Shown one piece after another: positions 1-12,399 of a stretch of DNA of 64,000 bases. A program made the translations under genes and the position numbers. The DNA is from Paguma larvata (lineage: Eukaryota > Chordata > Mammalia > Carnivora > Viverridae). The notes beneath the pieces were generated by a model. It searched no databases, had not been told where the DNA came from, and saw nothing but the letters and a program-made list of their open reading frames with translations. Where the stretch lies: NCBI GenBank assembly GCA_030068075.1, contig CM057839.1, positions 55,208,960 through 55,272,959 of the forward strand, in the 5' to 3' direction. Every line of letters begins with the position of its first letter. Position 1 is the first letter of the stretch.

Positions 1-499
1 TGGGGTCGACCTAACAAGAGCAGAAGCTGAAATTCTGACACTTCAAAGCACGGGACATTGTGAACAAGCTTGCTTATGTTGGGCTTCACTAGGCTGGACA
101 TGGGGCCAGTCGAAAGCTTTGGAGCACAGTTTCTGATGTTTCCTCATAAGTAGCTTCTCATTCTGCATGTAAGCTAAGTGATCTTTTCCAAGGATCAAAT
201 TCATTTCTGGTTTCCTTCTCACAATGGTGTGTTTTGATGTCAGAAACTTGTAGAAAGTTTGAGTACGAAGGAAGTTTAGAATTCATTTTGCCCTGCCGCC
301 TCACACGCCATTAACACCTCGAAGAGATTGGGGATCCTGCTTTTGTTTGTCTGCTTGCAGTGACAGGAAGCTCTCTGAACTAACACCGGCCTCATCTTTG
401 TGTGTGCTTGGGGCCAGGGGTGGGGCTTTGCTGCCATTATCTCCTTCGCTGCTCTTGGTTCTCTGACATTGCTCCTACGATTTGCCCCACTTCACCAAT

Positions 500-960
500 C
501 ACGAAACTTCTCACAAAGCAAGAGAAGTGACTTGTCCAAGGATATACAACTAGACCGCGCTGAGGCAGGAGTTCAAACCTGGGTCTGATTTCCCCCAAGC
601 CCCAAGCTTTTCTCCAGTATTTTTCAGAACCACCCATTCCCACCAGGACTCTCTGAAATATTCTTACCTGTAGTCTCCATAATTTTAGCTAATTATTCTA
701 AATTCTGTATGATATCGAAAAATGGGAATGAAAAATCTATGAATGGTAGTATACATTTTGTACCACTTTACCATTTACGAAGCATGTCATTGAACTTCTC
801 AACAGTCCTATGAGATAGTCAGTATAATCTTTATTTTCCTGTTAGAAAGCTGAGTTTCTGGAGAGTTTACATACGTTCACACGTGCAGCCTGGTGGTGGA
901 GCCAGAAGCAGAATCCAGTTCCTTTAACTCCTTGTCCTGGGCTCCTTCCATCACACCATG
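500..960 (-). repeat. MIR-like fragments
   Basis: Two stretches (about 500-640 and 770-960) read like the reverse complement of the MIR core: a step resembling 'aggaaactgagg', then 'agtgacttgtccaagg' and 'ggagttcaaacctgggtctga' in the first, and 'agaaagctgag' with 'ggagccagaagcagaatccag' in the second. They are old and degraded. An L2 or a different ancient SINE is possible. Confidence 0.5.
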
Positions 961-1802
961 CCATTGACTCAATAAAACGTGAAAACTCAGTCAGGATATT
1001 GGCTGTTGAGGCTGACTCCTTCTTCAGGTGCCTTTGTCTGACCGTAAGGAAAATCACTCTGGCCCTGATTTCCATACTACTACCTATCACGTTCCAGCAC
1101 ACCATGGCTTCCTGAAATGTTGTACTGAGGAGGTTCAGATTCCCTAATGAACCTGTCCCATGCCTACTCCTTAGATCTGGACCCAACGAGGAGTTCTATC
1201 TCCAACAACTTTACCACTCGACCTTGGGCCAGACTAGTACTGGCCCACCTTGGTCAACATTGTTCCTGAGACTAGATCTTAAGGACAGGAGCAGATCAGA
1301 CATAAAGCAATCTTAGGGCCTTCACCATCCTGCAGTAGTACAATGATGCTTCTCTTTGGTCCACAGGGTGCCAAACAGCTGCTTCCAAATAGCCAGGTGT
1401 TTGACATCTTGTAGAACAAAACTTCGATTCATTGGCCAAATATCCCATTGTCTTCTAATCTATCAACCTATGCAATAATGTTATGGCATCCCAAAGACAT
1501 TATGCTTAGAAGTGATTAGATTTTAATATTTCAGCCTCCCAAAAGTATCCCACAACAAAAGCTCCACACTATTTTCCAGGGCGCAAATGTTCTTTCCATG
1601 TTGCTTGCCAATCCGACAAAGGGGAAAAGGTCCCCACGTTTTACAAAGTGTTTAATCTGCTAAATACATCTGCCCAAAGACCAACATGTTCTTTTGTTGA
1701 GTTACCAGGGGAAAAAGAAAGTCTTGGTTTTCTCTGATGTGCTGAAGCTCAAACCAACATAAACAAGACGCATTTTAACCTCCTTCACCCTGTCCTTGGG
1801 TT

Positions 1803-2000
1803 TATTTTATTTTTTAATTGAAGTGTAATTGACATATAACATTGTATAGTTTCAGGTGTACAATGTCGTGATCTAATATTCATATATATTACAAAACGAT
1901 CACCATGATAAGTCTAGTTAACATCCATCACTATACATAGTTAAAAAAATTTTTTTTATAAAGAGAAATTTTAAGATTTATTCTCTTGGCAATTTTCAAA
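1803..2000 (-). mobile_element. L1 3' end fragment
   Basis: Reverse complement of the common mammalian L1 3' UTR end: 'ttgaagtgtaattgacatat', then 'gtttcaggtgtacaatg', then 'aaacgatcaccatgataag'. On the minus strand this ends in the A-rich tail seen here as T-rich sequence near 1801-1815. Only the last ~200 bp of the element are present, as in typical 5'-truncated insertions. Confidence 0.75.
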
Positions 2001-2289
2001 TGCCTTTGGTCTTATTTCCTGTACTTTACATAGACTAGTCAATGAAAACTATTTCAGTTTTTCCCAATTGTTTTTCTCTTACCCAGCTACTTGGAAACAC
2101 ATTTTTCAGAGAATTATAAAGACTCCTTAAAGTGGTCTCCGGTGAACAAGATATTCAAGCTTTCCCTCCAGGAGAGAAAATAGTTTTTTCCTCCCTGGGA
2201 GATTCTAGAGATAACCTAAGCTTCTTTACTTCCTGCTGGAGCCGTCAATCTACTGCTACTCAAATGCCTAATAGTATCCACTTTGTATT

Positions 2290-2640
2290 AAGCTATCACT
2301 AGATTTGTCAGACTGTGCTAAGTGCTTTGAAGGCATGATGTATTCAATTCTCTCATGAAGCCATTTTAAAAACAAATTTATTTATTTTTAAGTAATCTCT
2401 GCAGCCAACATATGGCTTGAACTCACAATCCTGAGACCAAGAGTCACATGTGTTTCTGAATGAGTCAGCCAGGCATGCCTCCCAAGAAGCCTTTTTTGAT
2501 ATATGCCATTAGGAATTCCAGTTTGTGCATAAGAAACAGCAGCATATAGAGGATTATTACTTTGGCCAAGGTCACACGGCTACTGGGCATGAGACCTGGA
2601 GCTCCAGAGCCTATGGGCTTAACCCCTCTTTCTTCCCTGG
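2290..2640 (-). repeat. MIR split by a carnivore SINE
   Basis: The left part shows 'ctgtgctaagtgctttg' followed by 'attcaattctctcatgaag'. The right part resumes with 'ggccaaggtcacacggctac'. Together they fit one MIR in reverse orientation into which the SINE at 2364-2481 was inserted. Confidence 0.65.
2364..2481 (-). mobile_element. Short-form carnivore tRNA-SINE
   Basis: Reverse complement of a CAN-SINE: T-rich tail at the left, then 'taagtaatctctgcagccaa', 'ggcttgaactcacaatcctg', ending 'tgagtcagccaggcatgcc'. It lacks the long GA-rich body of the feline full-length form. Flanking 'gaagcc' on both sides suggests a target duplication. Confidence 0.75.
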
Positions 2641-2924
2641 CTTTCAAAGTGATCATCTTCAAACACAGGATAGAATCCATTAGCCCAAAGTGTGGGGTCT
2701 ATCCCAGGATGCCCCTTTCTTATCTTCATATGCCCCGTGCTACCGTTCCTACCACGAACCCTGAGGTTCAACCTCACAGATTGCAAAAGTTCCTGCCAAA
2801 CACTCCCTACGTGTGCACACCCTGCTGTCCTCACACGCAGCATCGTACTCACCCAAATTCCTATTTTACATGCTCAATATCTTTCCATGGGACAATTCCC
2901 ACTCATCGAGCAAGGACTACTCAA

Positions 2925-3180
2925 AAGTTAATTCTTCCCTGAAGTTCCCCTGACTCCCTGCTGGTTTCCCCTTCTTCCTTGACCATGGTGGCAAATTCCT
3001 TCCTGGGTTATAGAACCTAACACAATTATTGTCCTTAGAATGCTGGGCAGGTGTTTTGAAATAATTTATGTGTTCGTTTGGCTCTCTCACCAGCCTGAGA
3101 GCTTCTTGAGGACCGGACTGATTGCATCTCGGTGTCTCCAGGGCCTCTCAATCAGTGCTTATTAAATAAATGATGAACTC
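2925..3180 (+). repeat. L2-like 3' end
   Basis: 'gagagcttcttgaggaccgg', 'tctcggtgtctccagggcct' and 'gcttattaaataaatgatga' follow the order of the LINE-2 3' UTR. Degraded; the left boundary is uncertain. Confidence 0.55.
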
Positions 3181-4336
3181 AAAGTGTACAAGTTATGAGG
3201 ATGTGGGAGTGATTACTAACATTTAACACTTCCATGGAATGCAAAATGTTCTCAATTTGTGCCTCTACAGGTGTCTTAGAATGAGGCTCCACTCTTGTCT
3301 TTACCATTAAATTAGCCTTTAATGAGGGAGAGAGACACACAGAAGAGACAGACAGAGAGCTCTTTCTCTCTGCAATTCCAAAATCCCGGGGAAGGACCTG
3401 ATTGACTCCATTCTGACACTAGAACGATCACCCTCAATTATCACATTATTCTAACATGATTACTCCCACGTCTTTGGGAGGAAGTTGCAATTCTATTCAA
3501 TGAGACAGGGGGTGGGGTGCTGAGCTGAGAAAACAACAGATTCCACTACAGTCTAGGGTTGAAAACCAATCTCTTACTGAGGCTGGCAAACCTTTACTTA
3601 TAGTCATCCCTGTCAGTGTTTTGGAGATTTTCATAAAGGCCTCTTAAAGACCAAAAGGTCACCAAAACTCAGAGAATATTTGTGTCTCTGGTGGAAGTTT
3701 TGGGGCAGTTAGACTTTAAAAGTAAAAATCTGTCAGCACCAACATACGCAAAGCCAATGGAATCTAGAAGTGCTGTTCGTGTGGGGCTCAGGTCATCCCC
3801 CTGTGGCACCAAGGGCTGTATTTGAGAACAGGCCACTTAGTCTCTCCAAGCCCCCTTTCTCAGCTGAAAACGTGGAATAAACAACAAAGCTGAGTTGCTA
3901 GGAGAACAGAGTAAAATAAGGTATAGAAAGCGAACTTGTATGAGTGTTATTTGCTTGTGCCATTTTAGGAAGAAAACGGAAAATAATTGAAGTGCTCATC
4001 TAAAGGGAATGCTAAATTAGTTTTGTGTAACTACTCATATTTTGGCCTTACGTCTTTTGCGGTAATCAAAATGAAAACTGTACAAAATGGGAAATGATGG
4101 CGGCACGTTGAATGCAGAATATCAATGTTATATTTTTCCATTATGATTTTATAAACAATATGCATGCATATGAAAATCAACTAGAAAGGAGGTCAAACAA
4201 ACACAATTTGTTTTTTTGGGAGGAGGCAGAACCGGGTGAAATTTTTCCTTCTAGTTTAATTTGTGTCAGTGTTTTCTGTGTTTGAAATTATATTTTTGAA
4301 AATCCTTCTTTAAAATGAAAGAAAGTAACTAAGTTA

Positions 4337-4516
4337 AAAAAATTTTTTTAATAATTATTTTTGAGAGAAAGAGTGCATGCAGGGGAGGGGCGGGAGAGGC
4401 AGAGGGATATAGGATCCAAAGTGGGCTCTGTGCTCAAAGCACAGAGCCTGATGCAGATGGGATCACGACCTGAACGGAAGTCAGACATTCAGCCACAGAT
4501 CCACCAGGCACCTGGA
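4337..4516 (-). mobile_element. Diverged carnivore SINE
   Basis: T-rich tail, then 'ttatttttgagagaaagag', GA-rich body, 'cacagagcctgatgcag', 'gatcacgacctgaacgga', ending 'gatccaccaggcacct'. More diverged than its neighbours, so an older copy. Confidence 0.8.
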
Positions 4517-4703
4517 AAGCATGTAAGTCTTGTCCCTCATTGCTCATAGGTGCCCTTCTCTGAGAGAGGCAGCCATGGGATTCTCGGCCCTTTGCCTGAG
4601 TCCTATGGAATTCTGTTAAGTCTCCCTGGTTCCTAAGCCCAGTAAAGAGACCTAAAGGTGGAATTGCCCAAATGCTGGGACCCATTAAGACATACTGCAT
4701 CTT

Positions 4704-4937
4704 GGGGCACCTGAGTGACTTGGTCGGTTAAGTGTCAGACTCTTGATTTCGGCTCAGGTCATAATCTTGCTGTTTGTGAGTTCAAGCCCCACGTTGGGCT
4801 CTATGGTGACAGCTCAGAGTCTGGAGCCTGCTTCAGATCCTCTGTTCCTCTCTCTCTCTGCCCCTGCCAAGCTTGTGCTCTCTCTCTCTCTCTCTCTCTC
4901 TCTCAAAAATAAATAAATAAGCATTAAAAAAAAAAAA
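4704..4937 (+). mobile_element. Feline SINE (tRNA-derived)
   Basis: Complete copy with the tRNA-like head at 4704, CT-rich body with a (TC)n run at about 4879-4903, and an A-rich tail. Target-site duplications: left 'agacatactgcatctt' (4688-4703), right 'aggcatactgcctctt' (4938-4953). Confidence 0.95.
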
Positions 4938-5185
4938 AGGCATACTGCCTCTTAAATAGAAATGGAAACATGTATGCTGGGCACACAGGGGCGAGTTGGC
5001 ACAATTCCCAATTTTTTTCCCTGTCCACCATCTTTTTACCCTTCTTCTGGTATCTGTGCCCAGTCTTCTTCTGGGAGACCTGTTCCCCTGTTCCTCACCA
5101 TCTTAGTCAACGTGTCCCAGGTGGAGATGGGCTATCAAGGTTTATAAGTCAATCAGCACATCCGTCAAGAATCATAAAGGCCTTG

Positions 5186-5408
5186 CGGGGCACCTGGGTG
5201 GCTCAGTCGGTTGAGCGGCCGACTTCGGCTTAGGTCATGATCTCGTGGTGTGTGAGTTCGAGCCCCGCGTCGGGCTCTGTGCTGGTGGCTCAGAGCCTGG
5301 AGCCTGCTTCAGATTCTGTGTCTCCCTCTCTCTCTGCCCTTCCCTGCTCACGCTCTGTCTCTATGTCTCTCAAAAAAAATAAATAAACATTAAAAAAAAT
5401 TAAAAAAA
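5186..5408 (+). mobile_element. Feline SINE
   Basis: Full-length copy with well kept head and B-box-like 'gagttcgagccccgcgtcg'. Target-site duplications 'aagaatcataaaggccttg' (5167-5185) and 'aagaatcacaaaggccttg' (5409-5427) differ at one base. Confidence 0.96.
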
Positions 5409-5685
5409 AAGAATCACAAAGGCCTTGAGATTCTACCCCCCCCACACACATAAACAAAACTATTACTCATGGCAAAAGCAACAGCTAACGTGTCAGCATA
5501 TTTGCTCTGCTCTCCCAAGCTCCAATTCCACAGTGTGGCAAAGAGGGACAGATGACATCTGCACACATAGTGGGTTGTGTTACAACACAGAAACTCAGAG
5601 CCCAGGGCCCAGTACGTTTTGAGCAAGCAGAGGACACTGTTGTCAGCAATAAGTCAGTCTTCCCTCTGCACCCCTCCCCCCATAA

Positions 5686-5876
5686 GAACTACAGTCTAAC
5701 TATAGGTCCTTGACTCTGTCCCAGTGCTCATCATCTCGACTGTAGAGTAGAAACTTCTGGCCTCTCCATACGCAGAGGAATTTACCCCAGCCCCTCAGTT
5801 CTCTTGGAAAATTGAAAGGAGGCCTTGCCTCTCAGTGGCTCCTGAACTACAGTCAGACTATAGGTCGTGGACTCAG
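5686..5876 (+). repeat. Copy A of a ~123 bp unit, flanked by 33 bp direct repeats
   Basis: The unit at 5720-5842 recurs at 7718-7841 in the same orientation. A 33 bp stretch beginning 'gaactacagtctaactatag' (5686-5718) is repeated at 5844-5876 with few changes, bracketing the unit at a 158 bp spacing. The family is not recognised. It may be an interspersed repeat or a local duplication. Confidence 0.75.
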
Positions 5877-6375
5877 TTGCCCATGTGACTAGCGCCAGAG
5901 CTGCTCGGAGAAGAAGGACAGACCTTGCAATCTGGTGTACCCTGCAGGCACATGACAGATGCTCAGGGCCATGCGTCCCTCAGCAGTATCATATTTGCTT
6001 GGCCATAAACAGAGACGTGTGTGTGAGCCAACCAGAACTAGTGAGATGAGATAAAACCATCGAAGTGTCTGCTTCAGACTACAGACAACTTACTTTCCGT
6101 CTCACCTCCGCCTCAGAGGAGAATTTAGAAGGGCCACTTTGTGACCAATAGAGAAAAGTCTGTGTGAGAATAGCATCTCCTCAGAGAAAGCAAAATTGAG
6201 AAATGGAAAGATCAGGAAACTTGATTCTGATGTCATTATTTGAACCAGTGTCTAAAACAAGGCTTAAAACCAAGCCGTGTATCTACAGAATTTCCACTTA
6301 TGGAAGCAAGTTAGGTACAGATTTCTATCACTTGCCAACCGAGTCCTAATGGACACAGATAACAATGCAAACCTG

Positions 6376-6891
6376 TGTCAGTCAAGGTTCTCCAGAGAAA
6401 CAGAACCCATAGTTGAGCTAGATGAGAGCTGGAGAGCTAGATGGAGAAAGAGAAAGAGAGTGAGAGAGATTTATTGTAAGGAATTGGCTCATTTGAGTAT
6501 AGAGGCCAACAAGTCCCAAGGTTTGCACTTGGCGAGGCAGAGATACAGCAGAGCTCTGGTCCACGTCTGAAGGCCTGAGACCAGGAAAACGAACGGTAGC
6601 TTTCAAGTCTGAAGGCCCAAAAACACCCATGTCCCAGTTTAAGACTGCCAGGCAGGAGGAACTCTCTCCTACTCACAGGAGGGTCAGCCTTTCTGTCTTC
6701 TTCAGGCCTTCAACTCATTGGACAAGACCCACCCACCCCAGTGAGAACTATCTGCTTTACTCGGTCTACCAGTTCCAATATGAATCTCCTCCAGAAACAC
6801 CAGCACAGAGACCCCCAGAATAACGTTTGGCCAAATGTCCAGGCACCTCGAGGCCTAGTCAAGTTGACACACGAAATTAACCATCCCAACA
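6376..6891 (-). mobile_element. Solitary ERVL-type LTR (MLT2-like)
   Basis: The + strand opens with 'tgtcagtcaaggttctccag' and closes with 'aagttgacacacgaaattaa' followed by 'ccatcccaaca', which are the reverse-complement ends of an old ERVL LTR (TG...CA termini). Internal blocks such as 'cttcaactcattggacaaga' and 'ctttactcggtctaccag' are in the expected order. No gag, pol or env coding sequence is next to it, so this is a solo LTR. The subfamily name is from memory. Confidence 0.65.
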
Positions 6892-7717
6892 GCTTTATTA
6901 TGAAATTACATTCACCAACTGTTACGTAGGTGCTGAAGTCTTTTTCTTTGGTGGATGTTTAAAGTCCCTGACTAATTTAATTTCACAATTTGTATTCCCC
7001 CAGACTCTTGGGAAAAAAGGGGGCTCTTTGATGAATTGTTTGTTGATTCAATTTCATCCAAAGTGTTATTAGGGGTTTTAAGAACTTAGAATTGTATTTT
7101 CATAGTTGCATTATTCCTTAGGCTAAATTGAATCTGCTGGGTAAGGCCTTTCCCCCTATTATAAGTGTTATTCCCCCATACACACCTCTCCTCTTCCTGA
7201 AATAAAAATAGCAGGCGAAAACCAGGAGGAGGGTAGATAATTTTTCAGGATAAAAATCCATTTGGCTTTCTCAGGCTATTTTAAGTTCATGATCCTGTCC
7301 AGTTGATATTCATTTTACATGCCTGGCTTTCATCACAATGATTACCCGTTTAATTACATTGTAGCCGAAACGGCCAGATAGTATTTCAGTGAGATTGAGA
7401 AAAACCTGAGCCTCACTTCCAGGCTTTTCTGAATCTGTCTATTTCTCTGGGTCGTCTTTACAGGCAGCCTCTAATACAGAGACTACAAGGTAGGTAACTA
7501 ACCTTCTAATGGTGCCAGGTACATTAAAATATGGCTTGATTTCATTTCTGTTCCACATTATGTCTTCACACGTGGCTCATCCAAGTACTTTCCCCCCTAT
7601 AGGCACTTCTTCTCCTGGAGGTCAACAGGCCATCCACCAGAGGATCAGTCAGCCAAGAAGGAAAGTATGTGAATGAAACTTCTCTTGAGAAGAAAGGGGA
7701 TTTCTTTTCATTTTTTT

Positions 7718-7925
7718 CCCAGTGCTCTCCATCTTGACTGTAGGCTAGAAACTCCTGACCCCTCCAGATGCTGAGGAATTTACCCCAGCCCCTCAGCTCT
7801 CTAGGAGAATTGAGAGCAGGCTTTGCCTATCACTGGCTCCTCACCACAGTGGAGAGACCAATAGAAATGGTGGAATAATGACTCCATCTCCTTTATCCAC
7901 CAGCAAGCAGAGAAAGTTTCCTCCT
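7718..7925 (+). repeat. Copy B of the ~123 bp unit
   Basis: Matches 5720-5842 closely, including a shared block 'ggaatttaccccagcccctc'. A further ~75 bp (about 7850-7925) resembles 6130-6190, so copy A may be interrupted by about 280 bp relative to copy B. Confidence 0.7.
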
Positions 7926-8103
7926 CATCTCTTCCTCAGTAAGCTCGACAGAGGCCTTTCCCACCCTGCAACGGAAGCCTTGAGTCCTCTGCTATCTGAC
8001 TTGTGACTGGGGCATTTGTCAGGGAGAATAGGAGGCTCGGGGTTAGGCTTGGGTTAAGTCATAATCTCTAAGACCCCAGCCGTACTTGAAATATAGCTGT
8101 TGA

Positions 8104-8323
8104 GGGGCGTCTGGATGGCTCAGTTGGTTAAGCATCCGACTTCGGCTCTAGTCATGATCTCACAGTCCGTGAGTTTGAGCCTCATGTTGGGCCCTGTGCT
8201 GGTAGCTCCCAGCCTGGAGCCTGCTTCCGATTCTGCATCTCCCTCTCTCTGTGACCCTCCCCCACTCATGCTCTGTCTCTCTCTGTCTCGAAAATAAACA
8301 TTAAAAAAAAGAAGAAGAAGAAA
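8104..8323 (+). mobile_element. Feline SINE
   Basis: Full-length copy with a GAA-rich tail variation (gaagaagaag). Target-site duplication 'gaaatatagctgt' occurs just left of the head and again at 8324-8336. Confidence 0.95.
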
Positions 8324-8989
8324 GAAATATAGCTGTCATTGCACTGCCACCAAGTCTGGCTTCTTGTTCCTTTTCAGATTTGTTTAGAATCTGGAGGAGA
8401 GATGAGGTAACAGTTTCGACCAGCTCCTTTCGAACCCTAAACCTACACCAAGGACTTGAGAGAACTAGCAGAGAGTGAAACGAGTTACTGTTATAACATG
8501 GTACCAAATGTGCAAGAAAAGATGCACTTGGAAGACTAAGGCCATGTGGAGTGTGGGGACCTGCGTTTCCTCTTCCATTCATTTCTGCATCCCATCAGAC
8601 ATGTAAGGGGGTCTGACTGCAAGATCTTATGGACAGCAAGTGAGTCACAAGATAGACTTTGGAGTTCCACGTTAGCTTTAGCCTCTGAGATGCAAGGGCA
8701 AACTACTAAACAAAAACCATAGTTCACGTTCGCCACGTAAACGTGGCAAGCATCATTCGTCATTGCTATCGAGCTTATGAATAGGAGACCTCCAAAAAAA
8801 AAGAGGAAAACTAATCAGAATTTATCAAGAGATATAAAAAGAAGACCTGAGTAAACGGAGAAGTGGAATGTTTCCGGAAAGGAACCCTAAATTTTATAAA
8901 CATGCTAATTATTCCCAAGCGAATGTATTGTTTTCATGCAGTTCAAATCAAAATCTCAATGAAAAGTCTTGGAAACTCCAGAAAATGAC

Positions 8990-9640
8990 TTTCTTCCCCT
9001 CCTACATTTTTTATGATGAAAAACTTTTAAACGAACATGAAAATTGGAAAAATAGTAGAAAGAACACCAAAATATCCACCACTGAGATTCAATAAATCCT
9101 AATATTTATCCATTCATGCATGTTTGGGTGTATGTATATGATTATACATGTATACACATAGATACATACACTATATTTATATACACATACCATGTATATA
9201 CTCAATTATTTGTACTGTTTTTTATTGTTGCTAAATCCTATGAAACCAAGTTGCAGACATCGTTACACTTCACCCTAAATATTTGGATATCCATATCCTC
9301 AAAATATATTTTCCAACATAACCACAATAACAGGATCATGTCTTAGAAAATTAATAATGATTTCCTAATGTCTGTTTCATATTTAAATTTCTTGATTGTC
9401 CTGAGAATGTCATTCATTGCTGCTTTTTTTCCCTTCAAATCCGAATCTAATTATGCATCGCAAGTCAAGTTTTGTTATTATGACTCTAGTCTCTTTTATT
9501 GTAGAAAACAGTCCCTCCGCTTTATTTTTCACATCTCAGGCTTCTGGAAAACAATTTTGTTGCTTGGAAAATCATTTTGGTCTTTTGAAAGCATCAAGCC
9601 AATCCTTTGGCCTGGACGTGTCTGATTATCCCTTCACGGC
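8990..9640 (+). mobile_element. Old L1 3' UTR-like sequence
   Basis: Blocks in the order of an ancient L1 (L1ME-like) 3' UTR: 'aatagtagaaagaacaccaa', 'agttgcagacatcgttacac', 'ataaccacaataacaggatc', 'ttgattgtcctgagaatgtc', 'tgactctagtctcttttatt'. The same family appears at 60715-61130. A long AT-rich CA/TA stretch at about 9120-9200 is inside it. Confidence 0.55.
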
Positions 9641-9676
9641 GCATTTTATGTTGCTCTCCTAGACTCTGTATCTCCT

Positions 9677-9892
9677 AAAAAAATTTTTTTAACGTTTGTT
9701 TATTTTTGAGAAACAGGGAGAGACAGAATGCGAGCAGGGAAGGACTAGAGAGAGAGACACACACAGAATTCGAAGCAGGCTCCAGGCTCTGAGCTGTCAG
9801 CCCAGAGCCCGACATGGAGCTTGAACTCATGAACCATGAAATCGCGACTTGAGCCGAAGTCAGACGCTTTATGAACTGAGCCACCAGGTGCC
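9677..9892 (-). mobile_element. Feline SINE
   Basis: Reverse-oriented full-length copy. Target-site duplications 'ctagactctgtatctcct' (9659-9676) and 'ctagactctgtattttct' (about 9894-9911). Confidence 0.95.
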
Positions 9893-9942
9893 TCTAGACT
9901 CTGTATTTTCTAAACAGGCTTGATTAGGTTTAGAGTGAACAC

Positions 9943-10142
9943 TTTTTTAAATGCTTATTTACTTATTTTTGAAAGACAGAGAGAGGGAGAAAGAGGCAGA
10001 GAGAGAGGGAGACAGGAAATCCCAAGCAGGCTCTGTACTGTCAGAGCAGAGCCCAATGTGGGGCTTGAACTCATGAATCACGAGATCATGACCTGAGCTG
10101 AAATCAAGAGTTGGTCATGTAATGGAGCCACCAAGGCATCCC
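9943..10142 (-). mobile_element. Feline SINE, older copy
   Basis: T-rich tail, GA-rich body, 'ggggcttgaactcatgaatc', 'gagatcatgacctgagctg', degraded head 'agccaccaaggcatccc'. It sits only 50 bp from the previous SINE. No clear target duplication. Confidence 0.88.
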
Positions 10143-12399
10143 ATTAAAATATATTTTAAACACTGTGATAGTAGAGCAAAGATTAGCTCCCTAATGGAAT
10201 AGGTAGCCTACAGTGGGCCTGACACGTGACTGTGGTGAGAAGGCCCCCCCACAGGCTGGCACTCACCGTTAACTTAAGTCAGGTAACTGAAGAACACACC
10301 ATGAAAGCTTTTGGCTTTAGCCAAAACCAGGTCCTTTGGTTACCTCTGCTAAGTCACATGAACACACACACACACACACACACACACATACCCCAAACTA
10401 GCATGGCTTCTTCCAAAGAGAGCTATGAATATAGCATAGACAATGCATTTGTTGACTCTATTCTGTTGTCTAAGATCATATTAGAACAAAGTCCTTTTCA
10501 GCAGAAACCTATTCACCAGGCATATTAGAAAAGGACGGATGATGCTTGCAGCTGAGAAGAAAGAAACAAAAAAAAAAAACAAATTCAGACAAACATATAA
10601 TGGGTCAGGACGTAACAGGGTTTTTCCCTGCTCTCCTGGAAGGCAGTCTGTTTCTTTAGGAGTGAGTGTCAGTACCAGCTTTGAAACTAGAGCAAAATAC
10701 AGATGGCCTGAGTGAAGGTTATAGAGAATGAAGGAGAGAACACGGTGCACTCCCAGGCAAACCGGGACTGGGCAGGAGGGCTGGACCAGAGGCCAGGGCA
10801 GGGCTGGTGTGCAGGTGGAGGGGCTGTGAGAAGAACATAGTTGTGTCATGGCATTCCTTCTGAGTCTGCGCCTCTGCGTGTCTTTCTCCATATGTAGACC
10901 TAACAGGAAAAAAAAAAAATTACTACCACTACTCCTCCTATCCCACTTCGGAAACTAATGGGCTCCGAAAACAGATGGATGGTGTTCCTAAAGAGGCCTT
11001 CATTCTTCTCTGCTCCTTGATGGGTTTCCGGCAGCCGGTTGGAAAGTAGGGGTGAAGGAAGCTAAATCCATTGTCTGACAGAGTCCCACAAATGATGTGC
11101 AGGTGAGAAGTGACAGTATCACTGTCGTTGGCTCTATGGGACCCACAAGGACAGGCCAAAGAGTCACTTGTAGCCTGAAGCCAGCCTGTCTGGGTGAGCT
11201 TCCTTGTAAGCATTCTCAGCTGGTTCCTCCCTTCGTGCTAGAGCTGATCTCCTAGAACGAAGAGTTGCCTCAATTGGATTTGACCTCCGGGGTGGATTGC
11301 TTTCTAGTGTGATCAAAAAGAGCGTCCTCTCGCTACTGTTTGAGGAATGAAGAGAGTACCTTGATTACTATAACGCTGGCACACGCAGTCCAGTAAAGGT
11401 GCTCCATTGTTCTGCTGACAGCGGGGCCCTGTGCTCACTTCCGCTTCCTTCCTCCCGAGGGCGGCACAGACAATGTGGAAGGGATGTTCAGATAGTTGTA
11501 CGGACTCAAACACACGGGCCAAAGAAGCCGTTCTTGAGAGAAAAGCGTAGTCCACGCCTCTTAGATAGGATGGTCCAGTTTGGATCATCAAATTTCTCCA
11601 ATGATGGCTCACCTCTCCCTTTTCATGTTTTTCTTGGAAGAAGTCCCAAGCTCCGATTGATGTCTTATTATTTCTTGGCGATGGAAGCATCTGGGTTCTA
11701 CCTGAGAATAGGCGTCCAAATTAGATATGGTGCTGCACACTTACGTCAATTAATCAGAGGGTGTTCGTTTCTAGGAATCGCTCAGTAACTCTTGAACGCT
11801 ACATTAAGGTTAAGGCAATTGTGGAATATGACTATATCAGCTGACTGCCTTCCTTCTCAACCATCCTGCAGTTAAATTTTCGCAGCGTGCATTTTGAGCC
11901 TGGGCTACAAACTGGCATAAAAAGCTTCCCTCTGTGTGTAGTACTTTTCCGTAGTTAAAAAAAATTCCTTCAAGGCACACACATTCCTTTAATAGCCAGA
12001 TGCTGTGGCCATTTTTTTGATAAACAAAAAACTGTATTCAAAAGCGTAACATTTAAATAATAGGAATAGTTATGTTAGTAAAAGTACCTAATAGTCCCTC
12101 AGGGCTTCCTACTCATTAGGGACCGGGAATGATATAAAACATTTCATAGACTGTATGGTGTGGGCATTGACCGGTCAGGACCGACACCTGAGGCCTGTTG
12201 CCACACTGGGTACTAACCCTTTATTTGTTGGGTCACAGGGAAGTGTGAGGAATCTAGGGGGAGGAGCCTGGCAGGGGATGTGGGTGTTTTTTGGGGGGAA
12301 GAGGTGGGGAATATGTTCAGGGCAGCCGAAAGGGAAGCATCGCCTATTTGAAAAACTGGTACAGGTGCGTCCACCTGCTGAATAGCGTTCAATGCTGCA
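10143..12399. other. No recognised gene or repeat
   Basis: The only clear local feature is an (AC)n microsatellite at 10362-10388. Open frames of up to 136 codons here lie on both strands with no family resemblance and no splice-site context, so I do not call them genes. Confidence 0.5.
10362..10388. repeat. (AC)n microsatellite
   Basis: About 13 uninterrupted AC units. Confidence 0.97.

Noticed and set aside
4704..4780. tRNA genes suggested by A/B-box-like sequences in SINE heads
   Set aside because: The heads are tRNA-derived but lack an intact cloverleaf and are flanked by SINE bodies and target duplications.
6376..6891. Endogenous retrovirus with coding genes
   Set aside because: Only solo LTR sequence is visible. 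No retroviral gag, pol or env frame is present beside it or beside the MLT1-type LTR.
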